64,000 nucleotides of DNA from Colletes latitarsis (Eukaryota > Arthropoda > Insecta > Hymenoptera > Colletidae), in contig NC_135134.1 of assembly GCF_051014445.1 (NCBI RefSeq), positions 29,701,672 through 29,765,671 on the forward strand, given 5' to 3'. Under the pieces are notes generated by a model, which did no database searches, was not told the DNA's origin, and saw only the letters and a program-made list of their open reading frames with translations. This document shows positions 8,976 to 22,561 of the stretch, piece after piece. The translations under genes and the position numbers were made by a program. Numbering within the stretch: position 1 is the first letter of the stretch; every line of letters begins with the position of its first letter.

Positions 8976-11579
8976 TTGCGTTATCCTCTAAAATATTGAT
9001 CGAAACCAGGTTTCATGGACTGTTTCAGTATGGTACCACATTACTACGTGATCCAATCCAGACAAAGCCGAGGATCTAGTCATGAAGTATGAGAAATATG
9101 CGAAATTATGAGCCTGACTAGGGCAAATCCTAGACCAAACCCAGACCTAACATTCGTTATCCTCTAAAATATTTATCAAGACCAGGTTTAATTGACTGTT
9201 TCAGTGTGGCATCACATTACTACGTGATCCAAACCAGTGGAAGCCCAGGATCTGGCCAACAAGAATGAGAAATATGCGAAAGTATGAGGCTAATTAGGGC
9301 AAATCCCAGGCCTAACCCAGACCTGACATGCGATAACCTCTAAAATATTTATCAAGACCAGGTTTAATTGACTGTTTCGGTGTGGTACCACATTACAACG
9401 TGATCCAAACCAGAAAAGGCCCAGAATCTGGCCATCAAGTATGAGAAATATGCGAAAGTACGAGTCTTGTGAGAGCAAATCTCAGACCTATCCCAGACCT
9501 AACATGCGTTATCCTATAAAATATTGATCGAAACCAGGTTTAATGGATTGCTTCAGTGTGGTACCACACTACTACGTGATCCAAACCAGAAAAAGCCAGG
9601 GATCTGTTCTACAAGTATATGAAAAATGCGAAAGTACGAGCCTGATTAGGGCAAATCCTAGACCAAACCCAGACCTAACATGCGTTATCCTCAAAAATAT
9701 TTATCAAGACCAGGTTTAAATGTATGTTTCAGTGTGGTACCACATTACTACGTGATCCAAACCAGAAAAAACCCAGGATCCGTTCAACAAGCATGTCAAG
9801 AATGCGAAAGTATGAGTCTGATGAGTGAAAATCCCAGGCCTAACCTAGACCTAACATGCGTTATCCTCTAAAATACTGATCGAAACCAGGATTAATGGAC
9901 TGTTTCAGTGTGGTACCACATTACTACCTGATCCACACCAGAAAAAACCCAGTATCTGTTCAACAAGTATGTGAGAACCGCGAAAGTATGAGCCTGATGA
10001 GGGCAAATCCCAGACCTATCCCAGACATAACTTGCGTTATCCTCTAAAATATTGATCGAATCCAGGTTTAATGGACTGTTTCAGTGTGGTACCACATTAC
10101 TACGTGATCCAATCCAGAAATAGCCCAGGATCTAGCCATCAAGTATTAGAAATATGCGAAAGTATATCTGATGATGGCAAATCCTAGACCTTACCCGGAC
10201 CTAACATGCGTTATCCTCTAAAATATTGATCGAAACCAGGTTTAATCGACTGTTTCAGTGTGGTACCACAATACTACGTGATCCAAACCAGAAAAAAACC
10301 CAGGATCTGTTCAACAAGTATGTGAAAAATGCGAAAGTATGAGTCTGATGAGGGCAAATCCCAGGCCTAACCTAGACATAACATGCGTTATCCTCTAAAA
10401 TATTGATCGAAACCACGATGAGTGGACTGTTTCAGTGTGGTACCACATTACTGCGTGATCCGATGCAGAAATAGCCCAGGATCTAGCTATGAAGTATGAG
10501 AAATATGCGAAAGTATGGGTCTGATGAGGGCAAATCCCAGACCTATCCCAGACCTAACATGCGTTATCCTCTAAAATATTGATCGAAACCAGGTTTAATT
10601 GACTGTTTCAGTGTGGTACCACATTACTACGTGATCCAATCCAGAAATAGCCGAGGATCTAGCCATGAAGTATGAGATATATGCGAAAGAATGAGCCTGA
10701 TGAGGGCAAATCCCAGACCTAACCTAGACCTAACATGTGTTATCCTCTAAAATAATAATCGAAACCAGGTTTAATGGTATGCTTCAGTGTGGTACCACAT
10801 TACTACGTGATCGAAACCAGAAAAAACCCGGGATATGTTCAAGAAGTATGTGAAGAATGCGAAAGTATGAGACTGATGAGGGCAAATCCCCATACCTCTC
10901 CCAGACATAACTTGCGTTATCCTCTAAAATATTGATCGATACCAGGTTTAATTGACAGTTTTAGTGTGGCACCACTTTACTACGTGATCCAAAGCAGAAA
11001 AAACCCTCGATGAGGTCAACATGTATGTTAAAACTGCGAAAGTATGACCCTGATGATAGCAAATCCCAGACCTAACCTAGACCTAACATGTCTTATCCTC
11101 AAAAATATTGATCGAAACCAGGTTTAATGGACTGTTTCAGTGTGGTACCACATTACCACGTGATCCAAACCACGAAAAACACAGGATCCGTTCAACAAGT
11201 ATGTGAAGAATGCGAAAGTATGAGTCTGATGAGGGCTAATCCCAGGCCTAACCTAGACATAACATGCGTTATCCTCTAAAATATTGATCGAAACCAGGTT
11301 GAGTGGACTGTTTCAGTGTGGTACCACATTACTTCGTGATCCAAACCAGAAAAAACCCAGGATCTGTTCAACAAGTATGTGAAAAATGCGTATGAATGAT
11401 CCTGACGAGGGCAAATCCCAGACCTATCCCAGACCTAACTTGCGTTGTCCTCTAAAATATTGATGGAAACCAGGTTTAATTGACTGTTTCAGTGTGGTGC
11501 TACATTACTACGTGATGCAATCCAGAAATAGCCCAGGATCTAGCCATGAATTATGAGAAATATGCGATAGTATGAGCCT

Positions 11580-12660
11580 GATGAGGGCAAATCCTAGACC
11601 TAACCCAGAACTAACATGCGTTATCCTCAAAAATATTGATCCAAACCGGGTTTAATTAACTGTTTCAGTGTGGTACCACATTACTACGTGATCGAAACTA
11701 GAAAAAACCTAGGATCTGTTCAACAAGTATGTGAAAAACGCGAAAGTATGAGCCTGTTGAGTGAAAATCCCAGGCCTAACCTAGACCTAACAAGCGTCAT
11801 CCTCTAAAATATTGATCGAAACCAAGTTTAATCGACTCTTTCAGTGTGGTACCACATTACTACGTGATCCAAACCAGAAAAAACCCACGATCTGTTCAAG
11901 AAGTATGTGAAACACGCGAAAGTATGAGCCTGATGAGTGAAAATCCCCGACCTATCCCAGACATAACTTGCGTTACCCTCTAAAATATTGATCGAAACCA
12001 AGTTTAATCGACTGTTTCAGTGTGGTACCACATTACTACGTGATCCAAACCAGAAAAAAACCCAGGATCTGTTCAACAAGTATGTGAAGTATGCGAAAGT
12101 ATGATCCTGATGAGGGCAAATCCTAGACCTAACCCAGAACTAACATGCGTTATCCTCAAAAATATTGATCCAAACCGGGTTTAATTAACTGTTTCAGTGT
12201 GGTACCACATTACTACGTGATCGAAACTAGAAAAAACCCAGGATCTGTTCAACAAGTATGTGAAAAACGCGAAAGTATGAGCCTGTTGAGTGAAAATCCC
12301 AGGCCTAACCTAGACCTAACAAGCGTCATCCTCTAAAATATTGATCGAAACCAAGTTTAATCGACTCTTTCAGTGTGGTACCACATTACTACGTGATCCA
12401 AACAAGAAAAAACCCACGATCTGTTCAACAAGTATGTGAAACACGCGAAAGTATGAGCCTGATGAGTGAAAATCCCCGACCTATCCCAGACATAACTTGC
12501 GTTACCCTCTAAAATATTGATCGAAACCAAGTTTAATCGACTGTTTCAGTGTGGTACCACATTACTACGTGATCCAAACCAGAAAAAAACCCAGGATCTG
12601 TTCAACAAGTATGTGAAGTATGCGAAAGTATGATCCTGATGAGGGCAAATCCTAGACCTA
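11580..12660. repeat. Local three-monomer (529-bp) tandem duplication
   Basis: The block starting near 11583 is repeated 529 bp downstream. Shared private variants include CCCAGAACTAACATGCG, GATCCAAACCGGGTTTAATT, and CTAACAAGCGTCATCC. The two copies differ at a few bases, for example CCAGAAAAAACCCACG against CAAGAAAAAACCCACG. Confidence 0.85.
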
Positions 12661-15600
12661 ACCTAGACCTAACATGCGTTATCCTCTAAAATATTGATCG
12701 AAACCAGGTTTAATGGACTGTTTCAGTGTGGTACCACATTACTACGTGATCCAAACCAGAAAAAACCCAGGATCTGTTCAAGAAGTATGTGAAAAACGAG
12801 AAAGTATGAGCCTGATGAGGGCGAATCCCAGACCTATCCAACACCTAACTTGGGTTATCCTCTAAAATATTGATCGAAACCAGGTTTAATGGACTGTTTC
12901 AGTGTGGTACCACTCTACTACGTGATCCAAAGCAGAAAAAACCCTCGATCAGGTCAACATGTATGTTAAAACTGCGAAAGTATGACCCTGATGAGGGCAA
13001 ATCCCAGGACTAACCTAGACATAACATGCGTTATCCTCTAAAATATTGATCGAAACCACGTTGAGTGGACTGTTTCAGTGTGGTACCACATTACTGCCTG
13101 ATCCAAACCAGAAAAAACCCAGGATCTGTTCAACCAGTATGTGAAAAATGCGAAAGTATGAGTCTGATGGGGGCAAATCCCAGACCTAACCCAGACCTAA
13201 CATGCGTTATCCTCTAAAATATTGATCGAAACCAGGTCTAATTGACTGTTTCAGTGTGGTACCACATTACTACGTGATCCAATCAATAAATGGCCCAGGC
13301 TCTAGCCATGAAGTATGAGAAATATGCGAAAATATGAGTCCGATGAGGGAAAATCCCAGGCCTAACCTAGACCTAACATGCATCATCCTCAAAAATATTG
13401 ATCGAAACCAGGTTTAATCGACTGTTTCAGTGTGGTACCACATTACTACGTGATCCAAACCAGAAAAAAGCCCAGGATCGGTTCAACAAGTATGGGAAGA
13501 ATGCGAAAGTATGAGCCTGATGAGGGCAAATCCCCATACCTATCCCAGACATAACTTGCGTTATCCTCTAAAATATTGATCGAAACAAGGTTTAATTGAC
13601 TGCTGGTTTGGGGTGTTACCACCTTACTACGTGATCCAAAGCAGAAAAAACCCTCGATGAGGTTAACATGTATGTTAAAACTGCGAAAGTATGACCCTGA
13701 TGAGGGCAAATCACAGGCCTAACCTAGACCTAACATGCGTTATCCTCTATAATAGTGATCGAAACCAGGTTTAGTGGAATGTTTCAGTCTGGTACCACAT
13801 TACTACGTGATCCAAACCAGGAAAAACCCAGGATCTAGCCATCAAGTATGAGAAATATGCGAAAGAATGAGCCAGATGAGGGCAAATCCTAGACCTTACC
13901 CTGGCCTAACATGCGTTAGCCTCTAAAATATTGACCGAAACATGGTTCAATTGACTGTTTCAGTGTGGTACCACATTACTACGTGATCCAATCCAGAAAT
14001 AGCCGAGGATCTAGCCATGAAGTATGAGACATATGCGAAAGAATGAGCCTGATTAGAGCAAATCCCAGACCTAACCTAGACCTAACATGTGTTATCCTCT
14101 AAAATAATAATCGAAACCAGGTTTAATGGCATGCTTCAGTGTGGTACCACATTACTACGTGATCGAAACCAGAAAAAACCCGGGATCTGTTCAAGAAGTA
14201 TGTGAAGAATGCGAAAGTGTGAGACTGATGAGGGCAAATCCCCAGAACTATCCCATACATAACTTGCGTTATCCTCTAAAATATTGATCGAAACCAGGTT
14301 TTATTGACAGTTTTAGTGTGGCACCACTTTACTACGTGATCCAAAGCAGAAAAAACCCTCGATGAGGCCAACATGTGTGTTAAAACTGCGAAAGTATGAC
14401 CCTGATGGGGGCATATCCCAGGCCTAATCTAGACCTAACATGCGTTATACTCTAAAATATTTATCAAGACCAGGTTTAATAGAATGTTTCAGTGTGGTAC
14501 CACATTACTACGTAATCCAAACCAGTAAAAACACAGGATCCGTTCGACATGTATGTGAAGAATGCGAAAGTATGGGTCTGATGAGTGAAAATCCCAGGCC
14601 TAACCTTGACCTTACATGCGTTATCCTCAAAAATATTGATCGAAACCAGGTTTAATCGACTGTTTCAGTGTGGTACCACATTACTACGTGATCCAAACCA
14701 GAAAAAAACCCAGGATCTGTTCAACAAGTATGTGAAGTATGCGAAAGTATGAGTCTGATGAGGGCTAATCCCAGGCCTAACCTAGACATAACATGCGTTA
14801 TCCTCTAAAATATTGATCGAAACCAGGTTGAGTGGACTGTTTCAGTGTGGTACCACATTACTGCGTGATCCAAACCAGGAAAAACCCAGGATCTAGCCAT
14901 CAAGTATGAGAAATATGCGAAAGAATGAGCCAGATGAGGGCAAATCCTAGACCTTACCCTGGCCTAACATGCGTTATCCTCTAAAATATTTATCAAGACC
15001 AGGTTTAATTGAATGTTTCAGTGTGGTACCACAATACTACGTGATCCAAACCAGTAAAAACACTGGATCCGTTCAACAAGTATGTGAAGTATGCGAAAGT
15101 ATGAGTCTGATGAGGGCTAATCCCAGGCCTAACCTAGACATAACATGCGTTAACCTCTAAAATATTGATCGTAACCAGGTTTAATCAACTGTTTCAGTGT
15201 GGTACCACATTACTGCGTGATCCAAACCAGGAAAAACCCAGGATCTAGCCATCAAGTATGAGAAATATGCGAAAGAATGAGCCTGATGAGAGCAAATCCC
15301 AGACCTAACCTAGACCTAACATTTGTTATCCTCTAAAATATTGATCGAAACCAGGTTTAATTGACTGTTTCAGTGTGGTACCACATTACTACGTGATCCA
15401 AACCAGTAAAAACACTGGATCCGTTCAACAAGTATGTGAAGTATGCGAAAGTATGAGTCTGATGAGGGCTAATCCCAGGCCTAACCTAGACATAACATGC
15501 GTTAACCTCTAAAATATTGATCGAAACCAGGTTGAGTGGACTGTTTCAGTGTGGTACCACATTACTACGTGATCCAAACCAGAAAAAAACCCAGGATCTG

Positions 15601-18600
15601 TTCAACAAGTATGTCAAGTATGCGAAAGTATGAGTCTGATGAGGGCTAATCCCAGGCCTAACCTAGACATAACATGCGTTACCCTCTAAAATATTGATCG
15701 AAACCAGGTTGAGTGGACTGTTTCAGTGTGGTACCACATTACTGCGTGATCCAAACCAGAAAAAACCCAGGATCTTGCCATCAAGTATGAGAAATATGCG
15801 AAAGAATGAGCCTGATGTGAGCAAATCCCAGACCTAACCTAGACCTAACATTTGTTATCCTCAAAAATATCGATCGAAACCAGGTTTAATTGACTGTTTC
15901 AGTGTGGTACCACATTACTACGTGATCCAATCCCGGAAGAGCCCAGGATCTAGCCATGAAGTATTAGTACTATGCGAAAGTATGATCCTGATGAGAGCAA
16001 ATCCTAGACCTTACCCTGACCTAACATGCGTTATCCTCTATAATATTTATCAGGACCAGGTTTAGTTGAATGTTTCAGTGGGGTACCACATTACTACGTG
16101 ATCCAATCCATAAATGGCCCAGGCTCTAGCCATGAAGTATGAGAAATATGCGAAAGAATGAGCCTGATGAGAGCAAGTCCCAGACCTAACCTACACCTAA
16201 CATGTGTTATCCTCTAAAATAATAATCGAAACCAGGTTTAATGGCATGCTTCAGTGTGGTACCACATTACTACGTGATCGAAACCAGAAAAAACCCGGGA
16301 TCTGTTCAAGAAGTATGTGAAGAATGCGAAAGTGTGAGACTGATGAGGGCAAATCCCCAGAACTATCCCATACATAACTTGCGTTATCCTCTAAAATATT
16401 GATCGAAACCAGGTTTTATTGACAGTTTTAGTGTGGTACCACATTACTACGTGATCCAAACCAGAAAAAAACCCAGGATCTTGTCAACGAGTATGTGAAG
16501 TGTGCGAATGTATGAGTCTGATGCGGGCAAATCCCAGACCTATCCCAGACCTAACATGCGTTATACTCTAAAATATTTATCAAGACCAGGTTTAGTTGAA
16601 TGTTTCAGTGTGGTACCACATTACTACGTGATCCAAACCAGTAAAAACACTGGATCCGTTCAACAAGTATGTGAAGTATGCGAAAGTATGAGTCTGATGA
16701 GGGCTAATCCCAGGCCTAACCTAGACATAACATGCGTTAACCTCTAAAATATTGATCGAAACCAGGTTAATCGACTGTTTCAGTGTGGTACCACATTACT
16801 GCGTGATCCAAACCAGGAAATACCCAGGATCTAGCCATCAACTATGAGAAATATGCGAAAGAATGAGCCTGATGAGGGCAAATCCCAGGCCTAAACTAGA
16901 CCTAACATGCGTTATCCTCTAAAATATTGTTCGAAACCAGGTTTAGTTGACAGTTTTAGTGTGGTACCACTTTACTACGTGATCCAAAGCAGAAAAAACC
17001 CTCGATCAGGTCAACATGCATGTTAAAACTGCGAAAGTATGACCCTGATGAGGGCAAATCCCAGACCTATCCCAGACCTAACATGCGTTATCCTCAAAAA
17101 TATTGATCGAAACCAGGTTTAATCGACTGTTTCAGTGTGGTACCACATTACTACGTGGTCCAAACCAGAAAAAAACCCAGGATCTTGTCAACGAGTATGT
17201 GAAGTGTGCGAATGTATGAGTCTGATGCGGGCAAATCCCAGACCTATCCCAGACCTAACTTGCGTTATCCTCTAAAATATTGATCGATATCAGGTTGAGT
17301 GGACTGTTTCAGTGTGGTACCACATTACTGCGTGATCCAAACCAGAAATAACCCAGGATCTTGCCATCAAGTATGAGAAATATGCGAAAGAATGAGCCCG
17401 ATGAGAGCAAATCCCAGACCTAACCGAGACCTAACATGTGTTATCCTCAAAATTATTGATCGAAACCAGGTTTAATGGACTCTTTCAGTGTGGTACCACA
17501 TTACTACGTGATCCAATCCCGGAAGAGCCCAGGATCTAGCCATGAAGTATTAGAACTATGCGAAAGTATGATCCTGATGAGGGCAAATCCTAGACCTTAC
17601 CCTGACCTAACATGCGTTATCCTCTAAAATATTTATCAGGACCAGGTTTAATTGAATGTTTCAGTGTGGTGCCACACTTCTACGTGATCCAAACCAGTAA
17701 AAACACAGGATCCGTTCAACAAGGATGGGAAGAATGCGAAAGTATGAGTCTGATGAGTGAAAATCCCAGGCCTAACCTAGAGCTTACATGCGTTATCCTC
17801 AAAAATATTGATCGAAACCAGGTTTAATCGACTGTTTCAGTGTGGTACCACATTACTACGTGATCCAAACCAGAAAAAACCCAGGATCTGTTCAAGAAGT
17901 ATGTGAAAAACGCGAAAGTATGATCCTGATGAGGGCAAATCCTAGACCTTACCCTGACCTAACATGCGTTATCCTCTAAAATATTTATCAGGACCAGGTT
18001 TAATTGAATGTTTCAGTGTGGTACCACACTTCTACGTGATCCAAACCAGTAAAAACACAGGATCCGTGCAACAAGTATGTGAAGAATGCGAAAGTATGAG
18101 TCTGATGAGTGAAAATCCCAGGCCTAACCTAGACCTAACATGCGTTATCCTCTAAAATATTGATCGAAACCAAGTTTAATTGACAGTTTTAGTGGGGTAC
18201 CACATTACTACGTGATCCAAACCAGAAAAAAACCCAGGATCTGTTCAACAAGTATGTGAAGTATGCGAAAGTATGATCCTGACGAGGGCAAATCCCAGGC
18301 CTAACCTAGACCTTACATGCGTTATCCTCAAAAATATTGATCGAAACCAGGTTTAATCGACTGTTTCAGTGTGGTACCACATTACTACGTGATCCAAACC
18401 AGAAAAAAACCCAGGATCTGTTCAACAAGTATGTGAAGTATGCGAAAGTATAAGTCTGATGAGGGCTAATCCCAGGCCTAACCTAGACATAACATGCGTT
18501 ATCCTCTAAAATATTGATCGAAACCAGGTTGAGTGGACTGTTTCAGTGTGGTACCACATTACTGCGTGATCCAAACCAGGAAAAACCCAGGATCTAGCCA

Positions 18601-20772
18601 TCAAGTATGAGAAATATGCGAAAGAATGAGCCAGATGAGGGCAAATCCTAGACCTTACCCTGACCTAACATGCGTTGTCCTCTAAAATATTTATCAAGAC
18701 CAGGTTTAATTGAATGTTACAGTGTGGTACCACATTACTACGTGATCCAAACCAGTAAAAACACAGGATCCGTTCAACAAGTATGTAAAGTATGCGAAAG
18801 TATGAGTCTGATGAGGGCTAATCCCAGGCCTAACCTAGACATAACATGCGTTATCCTCTAAAATATGGATCGAAACCAGGTTTAATCGACTGTTTCAGTG
18901 TGGTACCACATTACTGCGTGATCCAAACCAGGGAAAACCCAGGATCTAGCCATCAAGTATGAGAAATATGCGAAAGAATGAGCCTGATGAGAGCAAATCC
19001 CAGACCTAACCTAGACCTAACATGTGTTATCCTCAAAAATATTGATCGAAACCAGGTTTAATCGACTGTTTCAGTGGGGTACCACATTACTACGTGATCC
19101 AAACCAGAAAAAAACCCAGGATCTGTTCAACAAGTATGTGAAGTATGCGAAAGTATGATCCTGACGAGGGCAAATCCCAGACCGATCCCAGACCTAACTT
19201 GCGTTGTCCTCTAAAATATTGATGGAAACCAGGTTTAATTGACTGTTTCAGTGTGGTACTATATTACTACGTGATGCATTCCAGAAATAGCCCAGGATCT
19301 AGCCATGAATTATGAGAAATATGCGAAAGTATGAGCCTGATGAGTGAAAATCCCAGACCCTACCTAGACCTAACATGTGTTATCCACAATAATATTGATC
19401 GAAACCAGGTTTAATCGACTGTTTCAGTGTGGTACCACATTACTACGTGATCCAAACCAGAAAAAAACCCAGGATCTGTTCAACAAGTATGTGAAGTATG
19501 CGAAAGTATAAGTCTGATGAGGGCTAATCCCAGGCCTAACCTAGACATAACATGCGTTACCCTCTAAAATATTGATCGAAACCAGGTTGAGTGGACTGTT
19601 TCAGTGTGGTACCACATTACTGCGTGATCCAAACCAGGAAAAACCCAGGATCTGTTCAACAAGTATGTCAAGTATGCGAAAGTATGAGTCTGATGAGGGC
19701 TAATCCCAGGCCTAACCTAGACATAACATGCGTTACCCTCTAAAATATTGATCGAAACCAGGTTGAGTGGACTGTTTCAGTGTGGTACCACATTACTGCG
19801 TGATCCAAACCAGGAAAAACCCAGGATCTAGCCATCAAGAATGAGAAGTATGCGAAAGAATGAGCCTGATGAGAGCAAATCCCAGACCTAACCTAGACCT
19901 AACATGTGTTATCCTCAAAAATATTGATCGAAACCAGGTTTAATCGACTGTTTCAGTGGGGTACCACATTACTACGTAATCCAAACCAGAAAAAAACCCA
20001 GGATCTGTTCAACAAGTATGTGAAGTATGCGAAAGTATGATCCTGACGAGGGCAAATCCCAGACCGATCCCAGACCTAACTTGCGTTAACCTCTAAAATA
20101 TTGATCGAAACCAGGTTGAGTGGACTGTTTCAGTGTGGTACCACATTACTACGTGATCCAAACCAGAAAAAAACCCAGGATCTGTTCAACAAGTATGTCA
20201 AGTATGCGAAAGTATGAGCCTGATGTGAGCAAATCCCAGACCTAACCTAGACCTAACATTTGTTATCCTCAAAAATATTGATCGAAACCAGGTTTAATTG
20301 ACTGTTTCAGTGTGGTACCACATTACTACGTGATCCAATCCCGGAAGAGCCCAGGATCTAGCCATGACGTATTAGTACTATGCGAAAGTATGATCCTGAT
20401 GAGAGCAAATCCTAGACCTTACCCTGACCTAACATGCGTTATCCTCTATAATATTTATCAGGACCAGGTTTAGTTGAATGTTTCAGTGGGGTACCACATT
20501 ACTACGTGATCCAATCCATAAATGGCCCAGGCTCTAGCCATGAAGTATGAGAAATATACGAAAGAATGAGCCTGATGAGAGCAAATCCCAGACCTAACCT
20601 AGACCTAACATGTGTTATCCTCTAAAATTATAATCGAAACCAGGTTTAATGGCATGCTTCAGTGTGGTACCACATTACTACGTGATCGAAACCAGAAAAA
20701 ACCCGGGATCTGTTCAAGAAGTATGTGAAGAATGCGAAAGTGTGAGACTGATGAGGGCAAATCCCCAGACCT

Positions 20773-20783
20773 ATCCCATACAT

Positions 20784-20786
<3 letters not shown>
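20773..20786. repeat. Left target site duplication of element C
   Basis: ATCCCATACATAAC, directly before the poly(T) at 20787. It carries a private variant (CATAC where A and D have CAGAC) that is also present in the right copy at 22548-22561. Confidence 0.96.
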
Positions 20787-20820
<34 letters not shown>

Positions 20821-21335
20821 TCGTGGGGAAAATCTTCGAAAGACTCCCTCCCACCTCCTTGGGGAGAGGTGGGAGGCGTGTGTGGGATTCCCCGCGCCCG
20901 TACAACGACAGGCGCGGGACCTACCCACTAAAAACCCCACGGTGACCCTTCGGCACGCTTTGGGAGGATACCGGGAATCGCTCGAAGCATTCTTCCGGTA
21001 TCCTCCCCGTGCCCGCGCTTTCGCGCCCATCCCCCGGGGGGACAATCGGTCCCCCCAGTAGACACACTGCCTCATAGCTGCGGGACGGGGCCACTCCATC
21101 CCGCCGCTATCCGTCCCGGGGCCGCGTATAGTGGCGGCTGCGAACCCCAACTCGCAACCGCCCGCGACCCCGTTTCCATCCCTCGGCGGCCGGGCGTTCA
21201 TGGCCGCACCAGACCGCCGAGGGTGCCTCCCCTTGCGTCGGGCCGGTAGGGGAAGGCACTCCTACCCCCAACCGGTCCGACCCGGCGCCGCCTGGCGGGA
21301 GGAGGGTCCCCTCAGGACCCCCCTCCCAGCCTAGG
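20787..21335 (-). other. 3' UTR and poly(A) of element C
   Basis: 33 T (20787-20819) followed by the shared hairpin-rich region. One base of the ATAGCGGCGGGA stem differs here (ATAGCTGCGGGA at about 21075-21086), which weakens that helix in this copy. Confidence 0.88.
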
Positions 21336-22547
21336 TCATCCGCCACGCCGAGGCGGCCGCCCGCGACGCCTCGCGACCGGGCGACGACCTCGGGCCACCG
21401 CACGAGCGCGCGCTTCAGCACGCCGCTGAAGCTCGCGCTCCCTCCCCGCGGCCTCCTTCTGCAACATTACGTTCTCGCAGAAGGAGGCCACGGCCCTCCA
21501 CTTCTCCTCGCTGCCGAGCATGGCGCGCACCACGCCCGGCAGCGAGACATCCCGCCCGACGACGCCGACCAGGACACGGCGCTCCCCCTCCCACGCGGGG
21601 CATACCTCCAGGGTATGATCCGCCGTGTCCTGCTCAGCGTCGCAGTGGCAGCAACGCGCCGTCGGCTCCTTCCCTATCCGGCACAGGTATCTTCCGAAGC
21701 TGCCATGCCCGGAAAATATCTGTGCCAGCCGGTAGGTGAGGCTGCCATGGCCTCTGTCCAGCCACTCCTTCAGGAGTGGCCGAACAGCCCCGACAGTCCG
21801 GTGCCCCGCGGTTGGCAGAGCCAGCCGCTCCTGCCACGCGAGCAACACGGACTGCCGGGCCTGGCGCTTCAAATCGCCCCAAGCAGGTTCCTGCCCGCCC
21901 GGGACCGCCCCCACCCCCGCGCGACGTTCGACGCGGTGCCGGTACATCACCGCGTGCGACCGCGCGAGCAGGTCCATGGGCGGCATCCCCGCTAGAACCG
22001 TCGCCGCCTCATGTGACACGGTCCGATACCCGCGGACGACCCTGAGCGCCATGCGCCTCTGCACCCGACGCAGCATAGTCATGCTGCGCCGGGAGGCAGC
22101 CAGGTCGTCCGCCCAGACGGGGGCCCCGTATAGGGCCACCGACTGGACCATTGCCACATAGAGGCGACGAACTCGGCCCGCCGGGCCCCCCAGGTTGGGC
22201 AGGATCCGGCCCAGAGCCGCAACCATCCTTTCCAACCGGGGGACCAGGCAGCGGAAATGCTTCTCGAAACGCCAGTGGCTATCGAGGATCAGCCCCAGAT
22301 ACCTGATCTGGGGCTTCACCTCGATGTCAGCCCCACCCACCCGAATCAGAGGGGGTGGCGGATCCTGCCGAGGTGAATGAAACGCAATCACCTCGGTCTT
22401 ATGGACCGCCACCGTCATCCCCATCCCCCTGATCCGGTCGACGACGCGTTGCGACCCCTCCTCCGCGCGATGCATGGCCCTCCCCCAGTGCGCCCCGACG
22501 GCCAGCACCAATGTGTCATCCGCATAACACACCGTGCTGACGCCGTC
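21336..22547 (-). pseudogene. ORF2 fragment of element C
   Basis: An open frame of about 400 codons without a start of its own. It contains YADD (intact, unlike element A), the thumb-like region with RYLGLILDSHWRFEKHF, and the C-terminal CX2CX8HX4C finger, up to the stop at 21336. The endonuclease and most of the RT are absent because of 5' truncation, so it cannot supply activity. The intact YADD and EKHF show that the lesions in A are private to A. Confidence 0.92.
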
Positions 22548-22561
22548 ATCCCATACATAAC
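22548..22561. repeat. Right target site duplication of element C
   Basis: ATCCCATACATAAC, identical to 20773-20786, followed by TTGCGTTATCC. Confidence 0.96.

Larger units (their letters stand above)
8976..20786. repeat. Satellite block 2, about 67 monomers
   Basis: Uninterrupted tandem monomers of 176-177 bp. Three families can be told apart by the segment after GGATC: a CTAGCCATCAAGTATGAGAA type, a TGTTCAACAAGTATGTGAA type, and a type with CTCGATCAGGTCAACATG. The left part (to about 13.5 kb) is diverged. Toward the right, several-monomer blocks start to recur, for example about 15860-16430 and 20268-20786 (offset 4408). I see no gene, RNA gene or other insertion in it. Confidence 0.97.
20787..22547 (-). 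mobile_element. Element C: 5'-truncated R1-clade element, 1761 bp
   Basis: On the minus strand it begins at the codon for D659 of ORF2, just upstream of YADD. It continues to the ORF2 stop at 21336, the 3' UTR, and a 33-nt poly(A) (20819-20787). A 14-bp TSD flanks it. The satellite to both sides matches an uninterrupted stretch around 33366-33600, giving a clear empty site. The offsets left (12689) and right (10914) differ by 1775, exactly the element plus one TSD. Confidence 0.97.

Noticed and set aside
8976..20786. Regular repeats that might suggest a CRISPR array
   Set aside because: The repeats are contiguous 176-177-bp monomers with no unique spacers, in a eukaryotic context with a poly(A)-tailed retrotransposon.
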